Shown: one piece after another, positions 45,068 to 53,863 of the stretch | Position numbering within the stretch: position 1 is the stretch's first letter | How the letters are laid out: each line of letters starts with the position of its first letter | Source of the DNA: M55B112 sp964539395 | GTDB lineage: Bacteria > Bacteroidota > Bacteroidia > Bacteroidales > GCA-2748055 | Reading direction: 5' to 3' | Length of the DNA stretch: 64,000 nucleotides | Assembly: GCA_964539395.1 (NCBI GenBank) | Contig: CAZIIU010000017.1 | Span: 4,519 to 68,518, forward strand | Program-made: the position numbers and the translations under genes | Notes under the pieces: generated by a model | What the model was told of the DNA's origin: nothing | Database searches by the model: none | The model's input: the letters and a program-made list of their open reading frames with translations, nothing else

Positions 45068-45985
45068 ATGAAAGTAATAATTACCGGGGGTGCCGGCTTT
45101 ATTGGATCTGCTATTGTTCCAATCCTTCAAGATGAGGGTTATGAAATTTTCGTCCTAGACAACCTTTCATTTGGCAGCAGAGATTTTATTGACGTTCAGG
45201 ATGACCATTTTTATCATGGAGATATCCGGGATATGAAAGAGGTAGAAAATGTGTTTACGGACGTAAATCCGGATATTATAATACACCTTGCCGCTATACA
45301 TTTCATACCCTACTGCAATCAGCATCCATTTGAAGCGGCTGATACTAACATCAGAGGTACGATGAATGTTTTAAATGCCAGTAAGAAATCAAAAGATTTA
45401 AAAAAACTGTTTTTTGCCTCAACTGCGGCAGTATATCCCATTAATGATGAGGCTGTGAATGAGGAGCATCGACTGTTTCCAATGGATATCTACGGATTAA
45501 GTAAACTTACGGGAGAGGAACTATGTAGAAAATTCTGGCTTGAATCTGAGGTTGATACCATCGTATGTCGTTTTTTTAATGCTTTTGGCCCAAATGAGAC
45601 AAATCCTCACCTTATTCCGGAAATTGAGAAACAATTGAAGGAGGGAACTCGCACTATTAAACTGGGAAATCTTACACCAAAACGTGATTTTATTCATACA
45701 TATGATATGGCTTCAGCAGTTGGCAAACTACTTAAAAAAGAGAATCCAGGTTTAAACATTTTTAATCTTGGAAGAGGTATAGAGTATTCAGTTGTGGAAA
45801 TTGTTGAAGCATTTGAAAGGCAACTTGGAGAAAAAATTAACATTGAGGTTGATCCAGCGCGTGTGCGGAAAGTTGAGCGTCAACATTTACTGGCAGATGT
45901 TTCAAAATTGAAACGGTCTACTGGCTGGGAACCAAAATGGAGTATTGATGATGGTATCAAAAACCTTATAGAGAACTGGAGATAA
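45068..45985 (+). CDS. NAD-dependent nucleotide-sugar epimerase (GalE-like SDR)
   Basis: 305 residues. VIITGGAGFIGSAIVPIL binds NAD, FFASTAAVYPINDE supplies the catalytic Ser/Thr, and DIYGLSKLTGEELC contains the Tyr and Lys. RFFNAFGPNETNPHLIPEI and KRDFIHTYDMASAV are usual in UDP-sugar 4-epimerases. It lacks a TDE dehydratase motif. The AT-rich 131 bases before it suggest a new transcription start for the 45068-54928 group. Confidence 0.88.
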   Translation: MKVIITGGAGFIGSAIVPILQDEGYEIFVLDNLSFGSRDFIDVQDDHFYHGDIRDMKEVENVFTDVNPDIIIHLAAIHFIPYCNQHPFEAADTNIRGTMNVLNASKKSKDLKKLFFASTAAVYPINDEAVNEEHRLFPMDIYGLSKLTGEELCRKFWLESEVDTIVCRFFNAFGPNETNPHLIPEIEKQLKEGTRTIKLGNLTPKRDFIHTYDMASAVGKLLKKENPGLNIFNLGRGIEYSVVEIVEAFERQLGEKINIEVDPARVRKVERQHLLADVSKLKRSTGWEPKWSIDDGIKNLIENWR

Positions 45986-45999
45986 ATAAAACAATTATT

Positions 46000-47142
46000 A
46001 TGAGTCAAAAGAAAATGAATGTCGGAATTCTCTTTAATTTCCAAATAACCTGGATGGGAGGGATAATCTACGTAATAAATCTTGTTAAAACACTTAATTA
46101 TCTACCTGATGAGGAGAAACCAAAAATATACCTTTTCTACACTCCTGAACTCAAAAAGTATCTTAAAGATTTTAGCTATCCATATTTTGAAGCTGTTGAA
46201 TACACTTTCCCCTCCGAGATAGGTGGAAATATACTCTCATGGCTTAAAAGGAAGAATATTTACTTTGATAAATTAGTTAAAAAGTATGCATTAGATGCTT
46301 TGTATCCTGCGAGGAATTTTCCAGTGAAAAATCGTACTAGAGCAAAGGTTGTTGCTTGGTATGCAGATTTGCAACATCTTTACTATCCTGAATTCTTTAC
46401 TCGTATGACATTGTTGCACAGAAGAATAAGGATATTTCTTATGTTGCGTAATACTTCAGACCTCATCGTATCAAGTGAAGCTGTAAAGCGAGATTTTGAG
46501 AATTTTTACAAGCTAAGGAAGGATATCCGAATCCATATTTATCATTTTGTCTCTGTTCTTGAAGAATTTAAAGATTTGAATATTGATGAACTAAGAAAGA
46601 AGTACCAGCTGCCAAAGCAATATTTTATGGTCTCAAATCAATTCCACAAACACAAGAATCATAAGGTCCTCCTAAAGGCTCTCATAAGATTAAAAAAAGA
46701 AGGACGAACAATTCACATGGCGATGACCGGACGGTTTCCGGAAGCTTCCACATCAACTTACATGCAGGAGTTACACTCATTGATAAATGAAAACCATCTT
46801 CAAAACCAGATCAGCTTTTTGGGTATTATTCCGAGAGATGAACAACTTTTCCTTATGAAGTATTCGCAAGCTGTAATTCAACCAAGCCTTTTTGAAGGAT
46901 GGAGCACAGTAATAGAAGATGCAAGGTCATTACAAGCACCTGTTATTGCTGTAAGTTTACCTGTTAATATAGAACAGCTTGGAAAAAAACATGAATATTT
47001 TGATCCGCATGATGATTCAAAATTAGCAGAGATACTGGCAAATTATCCAGAAAGAAATTTGGATGATAAATTTTATGAGGATTATAATAAACGCATTTTG
47101 GAAGCGGCGAGAATATTTATGAATATCCTCAAATCTGATTAG
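46000..47142 (+). CDS. Family 4 glycosyltransferase
   Basis: 380 residues. NVGILFNFQITWMGGIIYVI opens the GT-B fold with the GG acceptor loop, KQYFMVSNQFHKHKNHKVLL starts the donor domain, and VIQPSLFEGWSTVIEDARSL is the GT4 donor-binding motif with both Glu residues. It lies 14 bases after the epimerase. The sugar it transfers is not evident. Confidence 0.88.
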   Translation: MSQKKMNVGILFNFQITWMGGIIYVINLVKTLNYLPDEEKPKIYLFYTPELKKYLKDFSYPYFEAVEYTFPSEIGGNILSWLKRKNIYFDKLVKKYALDALYPARNFPVKNRTRAKVVAWYADLQHLYYPEFFTRMTLLHRRIRIFLMLRNTSDLIVSSEAVKRDFENFYKLRKDIRIHIYHFVSVLEEFKDLNIDELRKKYQLPKQYFMVSNQFHKHKNHKVLLKALIRLKKEGRTIHMAMTGRFPEASTSTYMQELHSLINENHLQNQISFLGIIPRDEQLFLMKYSQAVIQPSLFEGWSTVIEDARSLQAPVIAVSLPVNIEQLGKKHEYFDPHDDSKLAEILANYPERNLDDKFYEDYNKRILEAARIFMNILKSD

Positions 47143-47187
47143 AATAATGTTGTATATTAATTTTTTGAATGGGTAGGAAAATATATT

Positions 47188-48345
47188 TTGTCAAGCAAGA
47201 AAGTGAATAAAATAGTCTTTATAAATCAGTGGGTTAACTTTCAGATGAAAGATATTATTAACAGATTTGCTGAAAGAATTGATGATGTTACCCTGGTTTA
47301 TGGGAATATGAGTAATAATGGAGAAAGTCTTGATAATAAAGTTAAGCTTGTAAGAATAGTAAAATACAGGCGAAAAAGTACTTTTTCACGGTTAGTTTCA
47401 TGGTTAATCGCTACTTTACAGTTAATACTCCTGGTAAATCTACGGTATCGAAAACATTATTTATTTTTTACAACTAATCCACCAACGACAGCATTTTTAA
47501 CATTATTCTGCAAAAACCGTTATTCTGTGAATGTTTTGGATATATATCCTGAAGCATTGAGTTTAGGTGGGTTTGTTAAAGAGAGTTCCGTGATTTACAA
47601 ATTATGGGAGAAAAGGAATTTCAAATTTTTCAATTTAGCGCAACGCATTTTTATACTTACAGATGGTATGAAAAAGACTATTTCTAAATATTGTGATAGC
47701 AGTAAGATTGAGGTTATTCCCTACTGGTCATTAAATACGAATATCAATGGAATTGAGAGAAATAGGAATAAGTTCTTAAGTAAATACAAGATAACCAATA
47801 AATTTATTGTTTTATACTCTGGCAACTTAGGACTAGGTCATCATGTTACATCATTGGTAAAGGTTGCTAACCATCTAAGGGAGGATGAAGATATAGTATT
47901 TGTTATTATGGGAGATGGCTGGAATAAACCCGTCATTGAGAAATTAATTGAAGATTATAAATTAGAGAATTGCCTTCTGCTACCCTACCAACCTTCAGAG
48001 TTATTTATACATGCAATAAATGGTGCTGATATAGGTGTTGTTTCCGTTTCAAAGGAGCTTGCGCCAGTTTGTGTTCCCAGCAAGACCTATAATTTGATTA
48101 ATAATAAAGTACCACTTTTATTTATTACAGAAGGAGAGTCAGAACTGCAGTCACTTGCAAATAGATATAATATTGGAAAATGTTTTCCACCTGATGCTAT
48201 TAAACGGATGGGCGAATATGTGACAGAATTAAAAAGTGACCATAATAAATATAGTGAATATAAGAAAAACCTTGCAATTTGTGCTCCAAATTTCTCTCAA
48301 CAGAATGCGTTGAGCTATGTAAAAAGCCTTCTTGATAATCCATGA
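47188..48345 (+). CDS. Family 4 glycosyltransferase, WbuB-like
   Basis: 385 residues starting at TTG 47188, preceded by GGGTAGGAAA about ten bases upstream; no nearby ATG preserves the N-terminal strand IVFINQWVNFQMKD. LYSGNLGLGHHVTSLVKVA, FVIMGDGWNKPVIEKLI and APVCVPSKTYNLINNKVPLL match the WbuB-type GT4 group, where FucNAc or similar is often the donor. The hydrophobic stretch near residue 70 (LVSWLIATLQLILLVN) probably binds the membrane. Confidence 0.82.
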   Translation: MSSKKVNKIVFINQWVNFQMKDIINRFAERIDDVTLVYGNMSNNGESLDNKVKLVRIVKYRRKSTFSRLVSWLIATLQLILLVNLRYRKHYLFFTTNPPTTAFLTLFCKNRYSVNVLDIYPEALSLGGFVKESSVIYKLWEKRNFKFFNLAQRIFILTDGMKKTISKYCDSSKIEVIPYWSLNTNINGIERNRNKFLSKYKITNKFIVLYSGNLGLGHHVTSLVKVANHLREDEDIVFVIMGDGWNKPVIEKLIEDYKLENCLLLPYQPSELFIHAINGADIGVVSVSKELAPVCVPSKTYNLINNKVPLLFITEGESELQSLANRYNIGKCFPPDAIKRMGEYVTELKSDHNKYSEYKKNLAICAPNFSQQNALSYVKSLLDNP

Positions 48346-48446
48346 AATAGGAAATCCATTTATAGTTTATTTTTAAGCATTTAGACAAAAGAACACAAGA
48401 TCTAGAGATAATTATTTCTTTTTCTAGGATATATAAACTTTAAAAA

Positions 48447-50048
48447 ATGAGCAGATTTCATATTTTCAGAAATAGTACAGTGGAACCTTTGTTTGAAAAA
48501 TTTGATGCTACATTCTCAGGTTATAATGAGATCATGGATATAGATCATGATGTAGATTATTTTATTTGGTTTTACACTCAACCTATAAATTTGGAAACGG
48601 AATCTCTTATTGAAGAAATTGGAAGTTTTAAAACTGATTTTGATTTTATTATTAATCGTTTGGACAAATCTATACCTTTAATTGCAATATCTTTGTCTGA
48701 AATTTTATCATTGGAAATTGAAACATCTGATGTTCGGGTTTCCAAAGAAATTGAAAAATTTAACGATCATTTAAGAGAAAGATCTGCGGTAAATGATAAT
48801 ATTAAAATTTTTAATTTCGCATCCTTCTTTAGAAGTGAAAACATTTCTAGTCCTATTGATTGGAAATATTATTATTACTCATTAATGGTTATCAATCCCA
48901 GAATTGCTGGAAAATTTTCTGTCTGGTTCCGAAATCAGTTGAATGCACTAGAGCTAAAGAGAAAGAAGTGTCTTGTACTGGACCTGGATAATACGCTTTG
49001 GGAAGGTATTTTGGGTGAAGATGGTTTGAAAGGTGTTAAGGTTGGAGGACCTTACCCGGGGAATGCTTTTGCAGATTTTCAAGCAGGTATTAAAGAATTA
49101 TCGAAGAATGGAATTATCCTCGCAATTTGTTCAAAAAATAATGAAGCCGATGTTGAAGCAGTATGGGATGGACTGGTAGGAATGAAATTATCCAAAGATG
49201 ATTTTGCTGCTTTCAGGATCAATTGGAATAATAAAGCCGAAAATATCAGATCGCTTGCTGATGAGTTAAATATTGGATTGGATTCATTTGTTTTTATTGA
49301 TGATAGTCCTACGGAAAGGGATTTAATCCGTGGAATGTTACCCATGGTTGAGGTGCCTGAGTTTCCTGACAAACCATATGAATTGCCAATGTTTCTGAAA
49401 CAGCTCATAAATAACTACTTTCAAACTTATCTATTAACCTCAGAGGATCTCGTAAAAACCCGGCAGTACAAGGAAAATGTAAAAAGGACTGAGCTTCAGA
49501 AAAAATACAGCAATTTTGATGACTATATTAATCATCTCAATATAGAATTAATGGTTGAAGATCTGAATGATAATAACATTATCAGGATTGTTCAGATGAC
49601 TCAAAAAACAAATCAGTTTAATCTTACAACGCACAGGTATACTGAAAGTGATATTAAGAAATTTAGAGAGGATGGAGCTTTAATTAATTGCCTTTCGGCA
49701 AAAGATCGTTTTGGAGCTCATGGTATAACGGGTCTTATCATTATAAAATTTATTGATGATAGAAGTTCAGGTATGATAGATACTTTGTTATTGAGTTGTC
49801 GTATCCTGGGAAAGAAAATTGAAGAACAGTTTATAATTTTCGTAATAAATAAATTGTTCAAGAAAGGTTTTAATAAAATTTTTGCGGAGTATATTCCAAC
49901 AGCTAAAAACTCCCAAGTAGCTGAATTCTATGATAAGCTTGGATTTAAATGTATAAAGGTTAAAAGGAATGGAACAAAACTTTATGAGTTAAACAAAGAC
50001 GATTTTAGTTCTGAAGTTAGTCCAAATTATAGTTTTATAAAATCATGA
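48447..50048 (+). CDS. FkbH-like HAD-IIIC phosphatase/glyceryl-ACP-type loading enzyme
   Basis: 533 residues. The HAD domain starts CLVLDLDNTLWEGILGEDG (catalytic Asp near 176), followed by IILAICSKNNEADVEAVW and FVFIDDSPTERDLIRGMLP. A C-terminal GNAT-like domain (~370-520) holds MTQKTNQFNLTTHRY and DTLLLSCRILGKKIEEQFI. FkbH proteins take 1,3-bisphosphoglycerate and load glyceryl groups on an acyl carrier protein. Its stop overlaps the ATG of the ACP gene by 4 bases, and a GNAT follows, so a glyceryl or related acyl transfer to the glycan is likely (inference). Confidence 0.88.
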   Translation: MSRFHIFRNSTVEPLFEKFDATFSGYNEIMDIDHDVDYFIWFYTQPINLETESLIEEIGSFKTDFDFIINRLDKSIPLIAISLSEILSLEIETSDVRVSKEIEKFNDHLRERSAVNDNIKIFNFASFFRSENISSPIDWKYYYYSLMVINPRIAGKFSVWFRNQLNALELKRKKCLVLDLDNTLWEGILGEDGLKGVKVGGPYPGNAFADFQAGIKELSKNGIILAICSKNNEADVEAVWDGLVGMKLSKDDFAAFRINWNNKAENIRSLADELNIGLDSFVFIDDSPTERDLIRGMLPMVEVPEFPDKPYELPMFLKQLINNYFQTYLLTSEDLVKTRQYKENVKRTELQKKYSNFDDYINHLNIELMVEDLNDNNIIRIVQMTQKTNQFNLTTHRYTESDIKKFREDGALINCLSAKDRFGAHGITGLIIIKFIDDRSSGMIDTLLLSCRILGKKIEEQFIIFVINKLFKKGFNKIFAEYIPTAKNSQVAEFYDKLGFKCIKVKRNGTKLYELNKDDFSSEVSPNYSFIKS

Positions 50049-50269
50049 ATGAAAGTAAAGTGAGAACAATAATGGAGAATTTGTTTGAGGTTAAGGTCTC
50101 TGGAAATAATTTCTCTCAGGATGATATAGATAATTGGGATTCCCTGAAACATCTGTCCCTGGTTGTAGCATTGGAAGAAACATTTAACATTAGCATTGAG
50201 CCAGAGGAGATTGAAATAATGACTGATTTTGCATCAATTGTTAAAATCATTGATCAAAAATTAAATTAA
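50045..50269 (+). CDS. Acyl carrier protein
   Basis: 74 residues, acidic and helical. The phosphopantetheine site is Ser33 in DNWDSLKHLSL. VVALEETFNISIEPEEIEIM is the recognition helix II to III region. It is translationally coupled to the FkbH-like gene and followed by a GNAT gene, so it is a dedicated carrier and not the fatty-acid ACP. It is also the only carrier protein in the window that could accept an acyl group from the ligase at 9746, though that gene is 40 kb away. Confidence 0.9.
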   Translation: MNESKVRTIMENLFEVKVSGNNFSQDDIDNWDSLKHLSLVVALEETFNISIEPEEIEIMTDFASIVKIIDQKLN

Positions 50270-50280
50270 TAATTTCTAAA

Positions 50281-51249
50281 TTGATTATAAAGGTTTTAAA
50301 AACTCCGGAGATTACTGGTGAGCAATGGAGCGAAATTGTCTCTGGATTTATTGTTTCATTTAATAGAAACACAAGTATTGAAACATTGAAGAGATATTAT
50401 CTTTCCACAATAAAGGGATTTTCATACCATGCAATTGCTGTTCATGAGAATGGGAAAATTATTGGATTTAATACAATAACCCCTATGCAATATAAAGAAT
50501 TGATCTTTGGATATAGTGGAGGTACGTATGTCCGTGAAGAATACCGAAAGGATATAACAATTCTGAAAAGAATGCTGTCCGCACTAGAGGATTATTGTTC
50601 CAAGGAAGATATCGTGGCTTTTCTTGCAGTTCCCAATAAGAATTCATTTACCTATTTTACAAGGATGGCTGGTTTTAAGAAAATAGACAGTCTTAATTAT
50701 TTTATCCTAATACAAAATATTTCCAACTCTTTCAAAAAAGGAGGCTTAAAGGTGTTCAATGCTTTGGTATATCCAGCAAACTGGATTATTCTTAGCATAA
50801 ACTATTTGATTTCACTGGCATTTAATTTTAAAGAAAAAGAAGTCGAGTTCGAAATATCCCCGGATAATGATTTTTTTTCAAAGAGATTTTTCCAGAAGCA
50901 TTATCACCAAATAAAAAGGGATGATTTTTATTGTATATACAGAATAGTAAATGAGGATAAGGTAAGAACTGCCTATCTGTTTGATTTTCGTTTAAATGGA
51001 AAGCGAAATTACAGAGCGCTTGTTAAATCTGTATATCACATTTTGAAATCAAATAGTTCTGATATGATCGTGTTTATAGGTCATCTGCGATTATTTCAGT
51101 TGCTTTTAGTAAAAGTGCCCAGACGTTATGAACCTTTACATCTTCCTTTGGTATTCAAAATCATCAATAACAAATATAAAGATGAGGCTGCAAATATGGC
51201 CAATCCAAAGTATTGGAATTTTGGTTTATTGAATTTTGATGTCAGGTGA
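50281..51249 (+). CDS. GNAT-family acyltransferase
   Basis: 322 residues; TTG at 50281 is the only start that keeps the first strand. The N-terminal ~140 residues form a GNAT domain: YHAIAVHENGKIIGFNTITP, then GYSGGTYVREEYRKDIT (acetyl-CoA/pantetheine-binding region) and NKNSFTYFTRMAGFKKID. The C-terminal ~170 residues, with a hydrophobic patch at ~160-185, are not recognised. Placed directly after FkbH and ACP, it likely moves the ACP-bound acyl group to an amino sugar; the function is inferred from context. Confidence 0.75.
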   Translation: MIIKVLKTPEITGEQWSEIVSGFIVSFNRNTSIETLKRYYLSTIKGFSYHAIAVHENGKIIGFNTITPMQYKELIFGYSGGTYVREEYRKDITILKRMLSALEDYCSKEDIVAFLAVPNKNSFTYFTRMAGFKKIDSLNYFILIQNISNSFKKGGLKVFNALVYPANWIILSINYLISLAFNFKEKEVEFEISPDNDFFSKRFFQKHYHQIKRDDFYCIYRIVNEDKVRTAYLFDFRLNGKRNYRALVKSVYHILKSNSSDMIVFIGHLRLFQLLLVKVPRRYEPLHLPLVFKIINNKYKDEAANMANPKYWNFGLLNFDVR

Positions 51250-51276
51250 GGAACTTATAATTCAGTTTCTACATTT

Positions 51277-52167
51277 ATGAATTACTCAGCACTATCTGTT
51301 GACGTTGAAGACGGAATAAACGTTGTTATAAAAGACTATTTTAATCAGACAACGCCTCCAACGGACAGGGTTGTTAAGAATACGAATATTCTCATCGAAT
51401 TGTTTAATGAATACAAGGTAAACGGAACCTTTTTTATTTTAGGAGAAGTAGCAAATGAATTTCCTTCATTGGTTAAGTCGATATCTGCTGCTGGGCATGA
51501 AGTCGGGGTTCATGGATATCATCATGACCAGATATTTAAATTAACTCCAGCGAAATTACGAGAAGATCTAAATAGAGCAAAAAAAGTACTCGAAGATATT
51601 ACTGGTAAGCAAATATATGGTTTTAGGGCTCCGGCATTTTCAATTATCAAGAAAACAGCTTGGGCATTAGATATACTCGCAGAAATTGGCTTTCTATATG
51701 ATAGTAGTATTGTCCCTGTTAAATCCAGAAGATATGGCTGGGATAATTTCAATAAGGATATTCAGCGGATCAGTTTGCCAAATGGCAGTTCAATCATAGA
51801 GTTTCCGATATCTACAAGCAGATTGTTTGGAAAGGAAATGCCTGCGTGCGGTGGTGGATATTTAAGACATTTTCCAATCCAATATACCCAAAACACATTT
51901 AGAAAAATTCTTAAGAAGCGTCCTGTTATGGTATATATGCATCCTTATGAATTAGATACTGAAAAATATCCTGACTTCTTTTTCGAACGTGTTAAAGAAC
52001 TTAATATCCATAATAGATTGAAGACAGCTTTGTTTCCTTTAAATAAGGGTACGGTTAAGAAAAAATTAGAGACATTATTAAAGGAGTTTAAATTCGAGCC
52101 AATAATAGATATTATTCGAGATTATGATTCTAAATCACTAATCATGGAAACTGGAAAAATTTCATAA
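51277..52167 (+). CDS. Polysaccharide deacetylase, XrtA/PEP-CTERM-locus type (DUF3473-like)
   Basis: 296 residues. YSALSVDVEDGINVVI is motif 1 in the form typical of the PEP-CTERM-locus subfamily, GHEVGVHGYHHDQIFKLTP is the metal His motif, GFRAPAFSIIKKTAWALDIL followed by AEIGFLYDSSIVP is characteristic, as is ACGGGYLRHFP, and VMVYMHPYELDTEKYP is the DUF3473-like end. No signal peptide is seen. This subfamily is common beside exosortases, and an exosortase-like gene lies at 31362, but it also occurs in plain EPS clusters. It probably removes N-acetyl groups from a saccharide. Confidence 0.87.
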   Translation: MNYSALSVDVEDGINVVIKDYFNQTTPPTDRVVKNTNILIELFNEYKVNGTFFILGEVANEFPSLVKSISAAGHEVGVHGYHHDQIFKLTPAKLREDLNRAKKVLEDITGKQIYGFRAPAFSIIKKTAWALDILAEIGFLYDSSIVPVKSRRYGWDNFNKDIQRISLPNGSSIIEFPISTSRLFGKEMPACGGGYLRHFPIQYTQNTFRKILKKRPVMVYMHPYELDTEKYPDFFFERVKELNIHNRLKTALFPLNKGTVKKKLETLLKEFKFEPIIDIIRDYDSKSLIMETGKIS

Positions 52168-52211
52168 GTAAGCTTCATGCTTTTTCGTAATTATTTAAGA
52201 AATTTAGTAAA

Positions 52212-53225
52212 ATGAAAAGAATTCTATATTTTGGCTATTATATTAAAACAACTGATTGGAAGAAATTTTCGAGATTTCTTGAATATCTATCTAAACAGGC
52301 AGGCACTTCAAAAGTTGTTATATTGTTGGATATTATTTATTCAACATTTAAATATAATATCTCATTTACAGATTATTTCCTATTCAATTTTTATCATATT
52401 TCCCAAGAGGAAAGGAAAACATGGGCAGGCACAGGTTTTATGTATGAATACCAGTTGAAAATGAATCCAAGGAAATGTAGAAATATTCTTGATGATAAAA
52501 CTAAATTCTATAAATCCTACAGGAAGCTGATAAAACATTCAATGTATAATAAAGAAGAGTTAGAATTAGAAGAAAAAAGACTTGATTTACTAAAAAATAA
52601 GGGGGGTAAAATCGTATTTAAGGTTTCTGACGGAAAATGTGGGGTAAATATTCTTTTTAAGAAAATTAATGAGGTAGAAGAAGATGATCTTCTAAGAATA
52701 ATTAATGAAAATGGATATGACCTGGTGGAGGAATATATCATTCAGCATAAACTATTCAATAGATTATCACCTAGTGCAGTTAATACAATAAGGATCTTTA
52801 CACAATTAAACTCTAAAAATGAGGTTAAAATACTTGGATGCAGGTTGAGGATTTCTGTAAATTCAAATGTTGATAATCTTGCAGCCGGAAATCTTGCAGC
52901 ACCTGTAGATGATGCAACCGGTGTTGTGATTGGGCCAGGTGTATACAGTGATATTACAAAAAACGATGAGGAAATACATCCTGTAACGAAAGAAAAAATA
53001 ATCGGATTTAAAATACCTTTCTGGAAGGAGACAATTGATCTTGTGACAGAAGCAGCTATACTACACCCTGAAAATAGGTCGATAGGATGGGATATTGCCA
53101 TGACAGAAAATGGCCCTGACATTATTGAAGGCAACCATGACTGGTGCAAACTTCTATGGCAACTACCGGTAAAGAGGGGATTGAAGAATATGCTTGAGAA
53201 GCACTTGAATGAAATAGAAAATTGA
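52212..53225 (+). CDS. Sugar-transfer-associated ATP-grasp protein
   Basis: 337 residues resembling the ATPgrasp_ST family. The N-terminal ~100 residues are helical (FYHISQEERKTWAGTGFMYE). The ATP-grasp core has KIVFKVSDGKCGVNILF, DLVEEYIIQHKLFNRLSP, SAVNTIRIFTQLNSKNEVK, LAAGNLAAPVDDATGVV and IGWDIAMTENGPDIIEGNHD with metal-binding Glu/Asn. Members occur next to glycosyltransferases and are thought to ligate amino acids or carboxylates to sugars. It lies 7 bases before the initiating sugar transferase. Confidence 0.83.
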   Translation: MKRILYFGYYIKTTDWKKFSRFLEYLSKQAGTSKVVILLDIIYSTFKYNISFTDYFLFNFYHISQEERKTWAGTGFMYEYQLKMNPRKCRNILDDKTKFYKSYRKLIKHSMYNKEELELEEKRLDLLKNKGGKIVFKVSDGKCGVNILFKKINEVEEDDLLRIINENGYDLVEEYIIQHKLFNRLSPSAVNTIRIFTQLNSKNEVKILGCRLRISVNSNVDNLAAGNLAAPVDDATGVVIGPGVYSDITKNDEEIHPVTKEKIIGFKIPFWKETIDLVTEAAILHPENRSIGWDIAMTENGPDIIEGNHDWCKLLWQLPVKRGLKNMLEKHLNEIEN

Positions 53226-53232
53226 CCTTTAT

Positions 53233-53823
53233 ATGAAAAGATTATTTGACATAATTTTGTCGCTAGTCGGGTTATTACTCTTTTCTCCTTTACTTTTTAT
53301 TGTTTCTCTGTTAGTTTGGATCATACATGGTCGACCTGTTCTTTTTATCCAGAAGCGTCCCGGAAAAGATGAAAAAATATTTGACATATATAAATTCAGG
53401 ACAATGACCAATGAGGTAGACTCGAATGGTAATTTGCTTCCCAATGAAAGGAGGATAACTAAATTTGGCAATTTCCTGAGAACAACTTCACTTGATGAGC
53501 TTCCTGAGCTAATAAATATTATGAGGGGAGATATGAGTATTGTCGGACCAAGACCTTTGTTGGTTGATTATTTACCTCTTTATAATGATTTCCAGAGGAA
53601 AAGACATAAAGTAAAACCAGGAATAACCGGATGGGCACAAATTAATGGAAGAAATGCTATATCATGGGAGCAGAGATTTTCTTATGATATCTGGTACGTA
53701 GAAAACAGAACCTTATTGCTTGATTTTAGAATTATACTCAGAACCATTTGTAAAGTAATTAAACGGGAAGGAATTACACATGAAGGAAATGTGGCTATGC
53801 CCCGTTTTACAGGAAATAATTAG
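53233..53823 (+). CDS. Initiating phosphoglycosyl transferase (PglC-like)
   Basis: 196 residues, the small monotopic type. A single N-terminal membrane helix (IILSLVGLLLFSPLLFIVSL) precedes the catalytic core: KFRTM, TTSLDELPELINIM with the Asp-Glu catalytic dyad, SIVGPRPLLVDYLPLY and KPGITGWAQINGRNAISWE. It transfers a sugar-1-phosphate (often a 2-acetamido-6-deoxy or bacillosamine-type sugar) to undecaprenyl phosphate and so starts repeat-unit assembly. It is the natural first step of the Wzx/Wzy-type system in this window. Confidence 0.93.
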   Translation: MKRLFDIILSLVGLLLFSPLLFIVSLLVWIIHGRPVLFIQKRPGKDEKIFDIYKFRTMTNEVDSNGNLLPNERRITKFGNFLRTTSLDELPELINIMRGDMSIVGPRPLLVDYLPLYNDFQRKRHKVKPGITGWAQINGRNAISWEQRFSYDIWYVENRTLLLDFRIILRTICKVIKREGITHEGNVAMPRFTGNN

Positions 53824-53863
53824 GGCTAGGAAATCATTCTACATATAAATAATTAGAAAAAAA

